From NCBI RefSeq assembly GCF_016908595.1, contig NZ_JAFBEC010000012.1, forward strand, positions 23,761-87,760: a stretch of DNA of 64,000 nt. Reading direction: 5' to 3'. The notes under the pieces are model-generated. The model saw only the letters and a program-made list of their open reading frames with translations. It had not been told where the DNA came from and did not search any database. The first letter of the stretch is position 1; every line of letters starts with the position of its first letter. The translations under genes were made by a program, and so were the position numbers. Shown here piece by piece: positions 9,933 to 16,723 of this stretch. The DNA is from Geomicrobium sediminis (GTDB lineage: Bacteria; Bacillota; Bacilli; Bacillales; Marinococcaceae).

Positions 9933-9961
9933 AGTATAAGGTTGAAAGCGCTTAACGTCAA
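9933..9961 (-). promoter_or_regulatory. Sigma-A promoter of the MFS gene with possible cre site
   Basis: TTGACG (9956-9961), exactly 17 bases, then TATACT (9933-9938). The spacer contains TTGAAAGCGCTTAAC (plus strand, 9942-9956), close to the CcpA cre consensus but with its last two bases off. Catabolite repression is possible. Confidence 0.6.
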
Positions 9962-10071
9962 ATTCATCTGACTAATTTTGTGTTTACTTGACTACTTTTA
10001 TAAGTATTATCATTTGAATGAATTTCCTTAACTTACGAAACGACTCGTTGTTATATAAGATGACAATATAT

Positions 10072-10100
10072 TTGACAATTCATACTATTTTATCTAACAA
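10072..10100 (+). promoter_or_regulatory. Probable promoter of the formamidase gene
   Basis: TTGACA (10072-10077), 17-base spacer, TAACAA (10095-10100). The start codon follows 39 bases later behind GAAGGAG. Confidence 0.5.
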
Positions 10101-10139
10101 TAGAATTACCCTATACCCTTTCTGAAGGAGTGAAGCGAA

Positions 10140-11324
10140 ATGCCTGAAACACGCTTTAAAGTTGACCTTACGAAGAAGATGGACAAGCAAGCTGTACCCG
10201 GACATAACCGCTGGCATCCTGACATCCCAGCTGCCTTTAGCGTAAACCCAGGTGAATCCTTTCGAATGGAATGTTTAGACTGGACCGATGGACAAATCGC
10301 AAACAACGATGATCCTAGTGACATTGAGCACGTTGACCTAGATCGCGTACACGTCTTAAGTGGGCCTGCTCATGTAAACGGTGTCCAACCAGGAGATTTG
10401 CTCGTCGTTGACATTCTCGATGTAGGTGCCTTCCAAGATCACGAATGGGGCTTTAACGGCATCTTTGCAAAAGAAAATGGCGGTGGCTTTCTTGTTGATC
10501 ATTTCCCAAATGCTCAGAAATCGATTTGGGACTTTAACGGCATCTACGCCACGAGTCGTCACATTCCTGACGTAAAGTTCGCAGGTATCATTCACCCAGG
10601 TCTAATCGGAGTGGCTCCTTCACATGAATTGCTCGCTGAATGGAATCGACGTGAAACCGCACTCGTTGATGAAGACCCTAAGCGTGTTCCTCCTCTTGCA
10701 GAACTCCCTAATCCTGAAAGCGTTGTTCTCGGTACGCTTCAAGGAGAAGAATTCAATCGCGTAGCGAAAGAAGGCGCTAGAACTGTTCCCCCTAGAGAGA
10801 ACGGAGGCAATTGTGACATCAAAAACCTCTCTCGTGGTTCACGCATCTATTTCCCTGTGTTTGTTGAAGGCGCCAAGCTCTCAGTTGGGGACCTTCACTT
10901 TTCTCAAGGAGACGGTGAAATTACATTTTGTGGTGGAATTGAAATGCCAGGATGGATTGACTTGCATGTTGATGTCATTAAAGGCGGAATGGACAAATAT
11001 AACATTCTTCAAAACCCAGTGTTCCAACCTGGTCCAATGGATCCGAACTACACAGAGTTTCTCACATTCGAAGGCGTAAGCGTTGATAACACGTCTGGCA
11101 AACAGAGCTATCTTGATGCAAATATTGCCTATCGCAACGCATGCCTCAATGCGATTGATTACTTAAAGACAGTCGGCTACACAGCTGAACAAGCGTATAT
11201 GATTTTAGGAACAGCGCCGATTGAAGGTCGAGTCGCAGGAATTGTTGACATTCCGAATGCGTGTTGTACAGTATCCATTCCAACAGCGATTTTCAACAAA
11301 GATATCCTCCCGAAAAAGGAATGA
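10140..11324 (+). CDS. fmdA: Formamidase / acetamidase (FmdA family)
   Basis: A 394-residue cytoplasmic amidase that hydrolyses formamide to formate and ammonia. Family landmarks include VPGHNRWHPDIP near the N-terminus, DWTDGQI, HVLSGPAHVNGVQPGDLLVVDI, GGNCDIKNLSRGS and FSQGDGEITFCGGIEM, together spanning the whole family. Length is typical for FmdA. It is followed within 10 bp by an FmdB-type zinc ribbon, the usual partner. The divergent MFS carrier may handle a related acid such as formate (inference). Confidence 0.93.
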   Translation: MPETRFKVDLTKKMDKQAVPGHNRWHPDIPAAFSVNPGESFRMECLDWTDGQIANNDDPSDIEHVDLDRVHVLSGPAHVNGVQPGDLLVVDILDVGAFQDHEWGFNGIFAKENGGGFLVDHFPNAQKSIWDFNGIYATSRHIPDVKFAGIIHPGLIGVAPSHELLAEWNRRETALVDEDPKRVPPLAELPNPESVVLGTLQGEEFNRVAKEGARTVPPRENGGNCDIKNLSRGSRIYFPVFVEGAKLSVGDLHFSQGDGEITFCGGIEMPGWIDLHVDVIKGGMDKYNILQNPVFQPGPMDPNYTEFLTFEGVSVDNTSGKQSYLDANIAYRNACLNAIDYLKTVGYTAEQAYMILGTAPIEGRVAGIVDIPNACCTVSIPTAIFNKDILPKKE

Positions 11325-11334
11325 TAAAACCAAC

Positions 11335-11601
11335 ATGATCTATTCATTTTCTTGTCCGTCGTGCGGACCATTTGAAGAAAGACACACATCATCACATGGA
11401 GACAAGACAAAGTCCGTATGTCCCGTTTGCAAAGAACCTGCAAAACGAATCTTCAAAGTTCCAAACACGTTTTCAATGAATGCGACTGTTAAACGGAAGG
11501 TCGACCAAGGTGCAACCCCGACTCTCACACAAAAAGACCAACTGCAAGGCACGAAACGCAAACAAAACAAGCCCACATCACGCCCGTGGCAAATTGGGTA
11601 G
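11335..11601 (+). CDS. FmdB-type zinc-ribbon protein
   Basis: 88 residues. The N-terminal ribbon has CPSCG and CPVC separated by about 20 residues, ending in AKRIFKVPNTF, as in the FmdB_1 regulatory domain; the C-terminus is basic and low-complexity. FmdB was named as a putative regulator of formamidase. I chose the ATG at 11335, because it begins directly at the family start MIYSFSCP. The start lies 10 bp after the fmdA stop, so the two are co-transcribed. Confidence 0.82.
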   Translation: MIYSFSCPSCGPFEERHTSSHGDKTKSVCPVCKEPAKRIFKVPNTFSMNATVKRKVDQGATPTLTQKDQLQGTKRKQNKPTSRPWQIG

Positions 11602-11627
11602 ATCTGCGCACGTCGCAGATCTTTTTT
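11600..11627 (+). terminator. Terminator of the formamidase operon
   Basis: AGATCTGCG (11600-11608) pairs with CGCAGATCT (11614-11622), followed by six T. Confidence 0.9.
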
Positions 11628-11674
11628 CTTATTCTACTAAACATCTTTGTATGATGGTGGTAAAGCGTTAGGAT

Positions 11675-12553
11675 TTAAGAATCTAGAACTACACGATAAC
11701 TCTGCAACTGGTATTTCACTTCAAAACCGACCGACTGATAGAGTGCAATTGCCGCTTGGTGGTTTGCTTCTACACAAATGGTTATCTCATCAATTGATTC
11801 ATAAGAAAATAGCTCGTTGAGCGCACAATTGATTAACCTTTTTCCAACCCCTTTTTTCCTAAATGTTTCTGCTACACCAACATACTCAATCGTTCCCTCA
11901 CTATGCTTCGGACTTGCTTCGAAGTATACATACCCTTGAATGGTTGATTCATTCTCTGTAACGACAATTAATTGGTTATCGTCATCCAAGCGATTTTGGA
12001 TCGTTTGCGCATCGAAATACGTGTTCGGGAATAGCTGATTATGAAGATCTGAAAAGGAATCACAATAGGGGTTCGTATACGGTTCTACTTGAACTTCCTG
12101 CTTACTGAAGCTCTCTCTCGTTCTTTGCAAAACGAGATCTGAACCACGTTCAATTCCTTCACGGTCGATCGCAAATTGCTTTACAAACGTATTTTCCTTA
12201 TTCATGAAGAAAGAGAATTTGCTTACTTCTTTAGGTACGTTTCGAATTAATTGATTCCACAACTCAACAGCAAGTCCCATCTCTTCTTCATGTATAAATG
12301 GTCCCCATACATCGGCAACTCCCCTCGGTAAATCAACATCTAGCCCAACTGCGCCAACGATCGCATCCTCTTTGTAAGCAACCACAAACGAGTCTTCGAA
12401 TGGTAAATCTGAGAAATCGTTCACGAGCGTATCATAAATTTCACTACTGTTCTCCCCGCAAAATCCGATGTGATGTTTCGGTTGGTTGTTCATCGTTTCC
12501 AAGAAGTTAGAAAGCTCTCCTGCAGATGGAGACTTTGTTATATGTAAACTCAC
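11675..12553 (-). CDS. GNAT N-acetyltransferase with two acetyltransferase-like domains
   Basis: 292 residues from a GTG start (12553) preceded by AGGAAGG; an ATG 45 bases further upstream lacks a ribosome site. The C-terminal half is a clear GNAT domain: YVGVAETFRKKGVGKRLINCAL carries the acetyl-CoA loop, and CVEANHQAAIALYQSVGFEV the closing strand and helix. The N-terminal half looks like a degenerate second GNAT fold (VGLDVDLPRGVADVWGPFI). The acceptor substrate is unknown. It is a single gene. Confidence 0.8.
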   Translation of the reverse strand: MSLHITKSPSAGELSNFLETMNNQPKHHIGFCGENSSEIYDTLVNDFSDLPFEDSFVVAYKEDAIVGAVGLDVDLPRGVADVWGPFIHEEEMGLAVELWNQLIRNVPKEVSKFSFFMNKENTFVKQFAIDREGIERGSDLVLQRTRESFSKQEVQVEPYTNPYCDSFSDLHNQLFPNTYFDAQTIQNRLDDDNQLIVVTENESTIQGYVYFEASPKHSEGTIEYVGVAETFRKKGVGKRLINCALNELFSYESIDEITICVEANHQAAIALYQSVGFEVKYQLQSYRVVLDS

Positions 12554-12651
12554 TTGAATCACCTTCCTCGATATAATGATGTCTAAACTAATGATCATCT
12601 CATCTTTTCTTCCTTATTATATCCGAACTAAGTGATTAGTGAGAATAGTGA

Positions 12652-12687
12652 AACGACCATTAAATACCGGATGATTCAATGGTCGCT
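12652..12687 (-). terminator. Possible terminator after the ZinT lipoprotein
   Basis: CGACCATT and AATGGTCG form an 8-bp stem with a long loop just past the gene end on the minus strand. Only a short T tract follows, so this is weak. Confidence 0.4.
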
Positions 12688-12692
12688 TTTCT

Positions 12693-13739
12693 TTAATGGG
12701 CAATCATCTCATGGACAATTTCCTCTTCATTCATCGTTGATGGATAATACGTTGGCCAATTCGTTACTTCATTTAATAGTTCCTCACGGTCATCCCCCCA
12801 ATAGAGATGAAAATGGTGCGAGTCTGTTGGAGAAATCTCATGATCGCTGAACTGAATGAATTGCGGCATCTCTTCGTCTCCATCGTATTTTTCAAAAATA
12901 AATCGTACCCCTCGATTACCTGCCTCGTACGTTAAAATCTCAAAACCATCGTTTCCATACTCAGCTGTATACTCTTCATCTTCTTCAAAAAAGGTAAAAC
13001 GTTCTTCATCAATAACGATGCGACCAACATTCGTTTCATAACCAACTTCATAGTATTCTTTATACTCTTCAGCAGTCATATTGCTTTCTGCTTCATTCGC
13101 TTTATGTTCAAAAACTTCATCTAACGCACCCTCTTGCAAATAAGGGTATACAGATTGCCAATCCCCACTCCAATCTGATAATGAACGTTCTTCTACATCG
13201 TCGTTATAAAAGAAACCATCATAAATTCTTTGACTTTCTTCAACATGGGCATGACTATGATCGTGTCCGTGGTCATGATCATCTATAACAACTTCTAGTA
13301 CAGAGGATTGAACATACGCTTCATGATCGTCATCAAAAAGTACTGCTTTAATTTCTTGACCGTTCACCGTAGCCTCGCCCGTATACTGGTCCGTACCATG
13401 GTCGGGTACCGTTTCCCACTCAGCATGATCATCGTCTCTCGTATACCAATGCCAATGATCGTAATTTGTATCGTCATCAAAATGCGCAATAAGTTCAACG
13501 TTGTCTCCCGTGTGATAATGATCCGCCAATCCTTCAATGTCTACTTCCTCTGGTGCATGTTGACCTGGATCTTGATGTTCATTGTGATCATGCTCATGCT
13601 CGTCGGCATCATGACTTACTTCTAGTTGTTCACTTCCATCCGATGACGTTGGCTCATGACCATTTTCTGTGGCATCACATGCGACAAATAGTGTTGACGC
13701 AGCTACCAGTGTAACGATCCTCTGTAGGTTTTTTCTCAC
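12693..13739 (-). CDS. Zinc-binding lipoprotein with C-terminal ZinT domain
   Basis: 348 residues from a GTG at 13739 with GGAG eight bases upstream; this start gives a lipoprotein signal ending LFVACD. A His/Asp/Glu-rich stretch (HDADEHEHDHNEHQ) comes next, then a metal-binding-like domain (about 70-160), a second histidine cluster (DHDHGHDHSHAH) and a ZinT/YodA domain (about 170-348: YDGFFYNDDVEERSLSDW, GVRFIFEKYDG, FHLYWG). ZinT captures periplasmic or surface zinc and hands it to ZnuABC/AdcABC. It lies downstream of rpsN2 behind a Zur box, so it should be made under zinc starvation. No transporter genes are nearby. Confidence 0.88.
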   Translation of the reverse strand: MRKNLQRIVTLVAASTLFVACDATENGHEPTSSDGSEQLEVSHDADEHEHDHNEHQDPGQHAPEEVDIEGLADHYHTGDNVELIAHFDDDTNYDHWHWYTRDDDHAEWETVPDHGTDQYTGEATVNGQEIKAVLFDDDHEAYVQSSVLEVVIDDHDHGHDHSHAHVEESQRIYDGFFYNDDVEERSLSDWSGDWQSVYPYLQEGALDEVFEHKANEAESNMTAEEYKEYYEVGYETNVGRIVIDEERFTFFEEDEEYTAEYGNDGFEILTYEAGNRGVRFIFEKYDGDEEMPQFIQFSDHEISPTDSHHFHLYWGDDREELLNEVTNWPTYYPSTMNEEEIVHEMIAH

Positions 13740-13814
13740 GTTATGTTCTCCTTCGTTGTATGTTTTTGACTCATATGACTTTTGCAAACAGCAATAAGTA
13801 TCGGAATTAAATTA

Positions 13815-14084
13815 TTACCAACTTGCTTTTTTAACTCCTGGTAATTGACCTTTATGGGCTAATTCTCGAAAAGCTATGCGAGACATCTTATACTTTCTCA
13901 TGTATCCCCTAGGGCGACCGGTTATTTCACATCGGTTCTTTAACCTCGTCGGAGAAGAATCCCTTGGCAAATTTCTCAATGCTTCATAATCTCCTTTTTC
14001 TTTGAGTTCTCTTCGACGTTCTGCATAGGCTGCAACCAGTTCTTGACGTTTACGTTCTTTTACGACTTTAGATTTTTTTGCCAA
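13815..14084 (-). CDS. rpsN: Zinc-independent ribosomal protein S14 paralogue
   Basis: 89 residues, starting at TTG 14084 ([17 protein letters not shown]) behind AGAGGTG; the GTG at 14096 lies inside that ribosome site. It is the long C-minus form without the CxxC-CxxC zinc ribbon. It ends [21 protein letters not shown]. Such paralogues (B. subtilis YhzA/RpsN2) replace the zinc form of S14 when zinc is scarce. A perfect Zur box is upstream and the ZinT lipoprotein downstream. Confidence 0.95.
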   Translation of the reverse strand: MAKKSKVVKERKRQELVAAYAERRRELKEKGDYEALRNLPRDSSPTRLKNRCEITGRPRGYMRKYKMSRIAFRELAHKGQLPGVKKASW

Positions 14085-14108
14085 TCTGTTTAGCACCTCT
14101 TTCTTTAA

Positions 14109-14123
14109 TCGTAATGATTACGA
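14109..14123 (-). promoter_or_regulatory. Zur box of the rpsN2-ZinT operon
   Basis: TCGTAATGATTACGA matches the Bacillus Zur consensus (TCGTAAT-N-ATTACGA) at every position. It sits 25 bp ahead of the rpsN start codon. It should repress the operon when zinc is plentiful. Confidence 0.92.
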
Positions 14124-14273
14124 TTTATACATTAAATAACTTTCCCTCTCGTGTCAATTACTTTTTTTGATCAGCGAATTAAACGATAGCTAGAAATCCT
14201 TATCCAACAATCATTTGCTTACATTTTAAAAAGTGCTATGAATGATGTATAGAGAGGAAATTGAAGATATAAA

Positions 14274-14310
14274 AAAAGCCCTCATTTCAAATTTGAAATG
14301 AGGGCTTTTT
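14274..14310. terminator. Strong orphan terminator hairpin
   Basis: AAAAAGCCCTCATTTCAA pairs completely with TTGAAATGAGGGCTTTTT, so it works in both directions. No gene ends close to it on either strand: rpsN starts leftward at 14084 and the DUF418 gene starts rightward at 14499. It may end an unannotated small RNA or insulate the two genes. Confidence 0.8.
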
Positions 14311-14498
14311 GTTAGTAAATGATCACTCGTATTTGTTGTTTAAGGGCATTTAAGCAAACCTAAGTTACAGAGTATTCCCCCCTTCAGTCTCAAATTCCCC
14401 CCTTTCATGACAAAACAGCTGAATCCTGTTGTACTTTCCACGATACTTAAAACAAGTCATTCGCCAAAAGTTTACTATTTAAAGGAAGTGATGCAAGG

Positions 14499-15710
14499 AT
14501 GTCTGGACCTAAAGATTCTGGATCAACTGTAAAGCAACCGACCCATCCTGAGCACTCGTTACAAGGAAATACAGATGGACGATTGTTAGCCCCTGACCTA
14601 GCCCGAGGATTTATGCTGCTTATTATTGCGATCGCACATGCAACGTTGTGGGTAGTCGCAACAGAAACAACACAAATCGGTCGTCCTCTTGGAGGAACAC
14701 TTGTAGATGATATAACCAATTTCTTCAGTACTCTATTCGTCGTCAACCGTGGTTTGCCTTTATTTGCACTTCTGTTTGGTTATGGACTCGCAATGATGGT
14801 AAGGCGACAAACAGAAAGCGGGATGTTAGAAAGAAAATCAAAACAGTTAATAAGACGAAGAGCGTTATTTCTTATACTCTTTGGTATCATACATGCTGTA
14901 TTTATTGGCGGAATTGATATTCTCTTCGTCTACGGGATTTCAACCTTCCTTATTGGGTGGATCTTGTTTAAGAAAGATAAAGTTCTTACCTATGCATTGG
15001 TCTATATGAGTTTGTTTTTTGTGATCGTTTTGCCTATTATATGGGTGATATTCTCTGTGATTACAGATATCGCTAATGTAGAAACACCAAGTCGTGGAAG
15101 CTTAACGCCAGGGAATTATGTGGAAGCATTATTCTATAACGTAATTAATTTACCGATCGGTATGCTCGGACAGCTTGTTATGTACCCCATGCTATTAACT
15201 CTTTTGATTGGCGTCTGGGCAGGGCGTAGAAACTTACTGGATGCGAAACTGCATCGCAATTGGTTGAAGGGTATGGCTATAATCGGAACAACCGTGTTGA
15301 TTGTTGGTGCCTTGCCTTTAGCATTGATTAGTGTTGGTATGTGGATCACAACCCCTCAAATGGAAGGATTCATGACCTTCTTGCAAATCATATCAGGAAT
15401 CGCAGGCGGATTAGGTTATATGGGAATATTTGGGCTGATCGGATCGTCTGTAAAGCAAGCAGGTCTAATCACACGATCCCTCCAAGCGTTAGGACGCCGC
15501 TCATTGACCTTTTATGTTTTCAATGAAACATTGTTAGTCATCTTATTATCTCCAGTTGTTCTTGGCCTAGGAGCATCAACACACAGTACTGGTGCTTTAC
15601 TAATCGCACTGTTCGTCTGGCTATTAAGTTTAGTCATAGCGGCGATAATGGCAGAAAAAAGAATACCTGGTCCATTAGATTCTCTTATGCGCAAGCTTGT
15701 ATATAAATAG
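14499..15710 (+). CDS. DUF418 (YeiB-like) integral membrane protein
   Basis: 403 residues with about ten helices. The N-terminal part has LAPDLARGFMLLIIAIAHA (heparan-alpha-glucosaminide acetyltransferase-like start) and the C-terminal DUF418 region has GRRSLTFYVFNETLLVI. This family is widespread in Bacillaceae and its function is unknown; its fold resembles membrane acyltransferases. It is a single gene with AAGGAAGTG upstream. It is the last chromosomal gene before the conjugative element. Confidence 0.85.
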   Translation: MSGPKDSGSTVKQPTHPEHSLQGNTDGRLLAPDLARGFMLLIIAIAHATLWVVATETTQIGRPLGGTLVDDITNFFSTLFVVNRGLPLFALLFGYGLAMMVRRQTESGMLERKSKQLIRRRALFLILFGIIHAVFIGGIDILFVYGISTFLIGWILFKKDKVLTYALVYMSLFFVIVLPIIWVIFSVITDIANVETPSRGSLTPGNYVEALFYNVINLPIGMLGQLVMYPMLLTLLIGVWAGRRNLLDAKLHRNWLKGMAIIGTTVLIVGALPLALISVGMWITTPQMEGFMTFLQIISGIAGGLGYMGIFGLIGSSVKQAGLITRSLQALGRRSLTFYVFNETLLVILLSPVVLGLGASTHSTGALLIALFVWLLSLVIAAIMAEKRIPGPLDSLMRKLVYK

Positions 15711-15714
15711 TGTG

Positions 15715-15755
15715 CAAAAGCGTGTTTCTTCATTTTCCGAAGAGCCACGCTTTTG
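15715..15755 (+). terminator. Hairpin after the DUF418 gene
   Basis: CAAAAGCGTG (15715-15724) pairs with CACGCTTTTG (15746-15755). The T run is short, so efficiency is uncertain. Confidence 0.6.
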
Positions 15756-15843
15756 AAGATCGATGCTTATCTCACCTAAGTCAGCGACTTCAATTCCCTA
15801 TTTCACTACTTCTAAAATATGCTCTTAAGTAAGTTGGTGAATT

Positions 15844-15876
15844 AAAAAAATCTTCATTTCCACTTGGAAATGAAGA
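15844..15876 (-). terminator. Second terminator left of attL
   Basis: TCTTCATTTCC pairs with GGAAATGAAGA over a four-base loop. On the minus strand a run of seven T follows. It backs up the original tRNA-Leu terminator next to it. Confidence 0.75.
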
Positions 15877-15879
15877 CAC

Positions 15880-15912
15880 AAAAAAATACCACCCGCTCAA
15901 TTGCGTTGGTAT
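15880..15912 (-). terminator. Original chromosomal terminator of the tRNA operon, displaced by the ICE
   Basis: On the minus strand ATACCAACGC-loop-GGTGGTAT is followed by seven T. It adjoins the left att repeat, where the 3' end of the tRNA-Leu would end without the element. A similar but not identical hairpin lies beside the right repeat. Confidence 0.75.
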
Positions 15913-15923
15913 TACTGAGGTTT

Positions 15924-15984
15924 TATATGGTGCGGTTGAGTGGACTTGAACCACCACGGGATTTAACTCCCACTAGGCCCTCAA
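15924..15984 (-). repeat. attL of the ICE: 61-bp copy of the tRNA-Leu(GAG) 3' half
   Basis: These 61 bases are identical to 43611-43671. They contain the acceptor-side CCA, T arm, variable arm and part of the anticodon stem of tRNA-Leu. The repeat ends inside the anticodon stem-loop. ICEBs1 is known to use a 60-bp att in trnS-leu2, so the arrangement is the same. The 12-base palindrome CTCAATATTGAG (15980-15991) spans the junction. Confidence 0.95.
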
Positions 15985-16102
15985 TATTGAGAATACACAT
16001 TCTCTGATGCAAAACCTTAATATAGAAGCATTTCAGTTTGCTGATTCCATATTTTTTGATGAGTTACTACGCTTTTTGGTGAATTAATGGTTAATAATAC
16101 GG

Positions 16103-16143
16103 GCGAACATTAATGATTCTATAAACATTAATGTTCGCTTTTT
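16103..16143 (+). terminator. Perfect 13-bp hairpin near the left ICE end
   Basis: GCGAACATTAATG (16103-16115) and CATTAATGTTCGC (16126-16138) are exact complements followed by TTTTTC on the plus strand. It could stop transcription entering the element. It lies at the 3' end of the VOC pseudogene. Confidence 0.65.
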
Positions 16144-16499
16144 CATTATAACTGCGTAGTGTCCAGCTTCCCCAGCATATGGATTACTTTCTTTATATAG
16201 AATCTTTTCACCATTGCTGATAACTTTTTCAGTAATTTTATCCACCTGTTCAGCGGGATGCTGCATGAAATGCTAGATGATTTAATCCTGATCGCTTCTT
16301 ATGATATGAAACATCGAGATACTTTTCTTCCGTTTTTACAAAACCAATTATACGTATCTTCAAGCTTCCAACTTTGACCTTGATCCCACTTTTGAAAAGG
16401 TATATAGCCAATCTATTCCAAAAACCATCCCCAAAATAGAATCGATTTACTTAATTCAGATACATATATATCAATGTGATGAATCAGTCCTTGTTTCAA
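16130..16499 (-). pseudogene. Decayed VOC/glyoxalase-family gene
   Basis: Fragments in three frames read in order as a vicinal-oxygen-chelate protein: GLIHHIDIYVSELSKSILFWGWFLE, then a TAG stop, then IGYIPFQKWDQGQSWKLEDTY. After a frame change come IIGFVKTEEKYLDVSYHKKRSGLNHLAFHAASR, a TGA, and EQVDKITEKVISNGEKILYKESNPYAGEAGHYAV. The HHI, NHLAFH and GHYAV pieces carry the usual metal ligands and strand ends. At least one nonsense and two frame lesions show that it is dead. Related intact genes are common small fosfomycin/bleomycin-resistance-like enzymes. Confidence 0.8.
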
Positions 16500-16723
16500 T
16501 AGAAGTACCCCTGTGTACTGTTTTTTTACCTTTATGCTCAATGATGGCTTCCAATTGTGGTTACGACATACTAATCGTTTGGATCCTATCATCAAAGGAT
16601 TGTAAAAAGGCGATTGCAGATTTGTCGTTTGGAACGACCAAGCAGCAGGAACTACAAATTTGGAAAGCTTATAAATGAACTAAATAACAAGTCACCTTAG
16701 AACGATCGTGTAACTTAGGGATT

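Noticed and set aside
11221..11334. Upstream extension of the FmdB-type gene to 11221
   Set aside because: It would overlap formamidase in another frame by 100 bp; the family begins at MIYSFSC (11335).
15924..15984. A second, complete tRNA-Leu at attL
   Set aside because: Only the 3' half is present; the 5' half and anticodon stem are missing, so it is an att copy.
16084..16595. Two 60-codon frames near attL as separate genes
   Set aside because: Both are pieces of one decayed VOC gene plus flanking noise; they lack their own ribosome sites.
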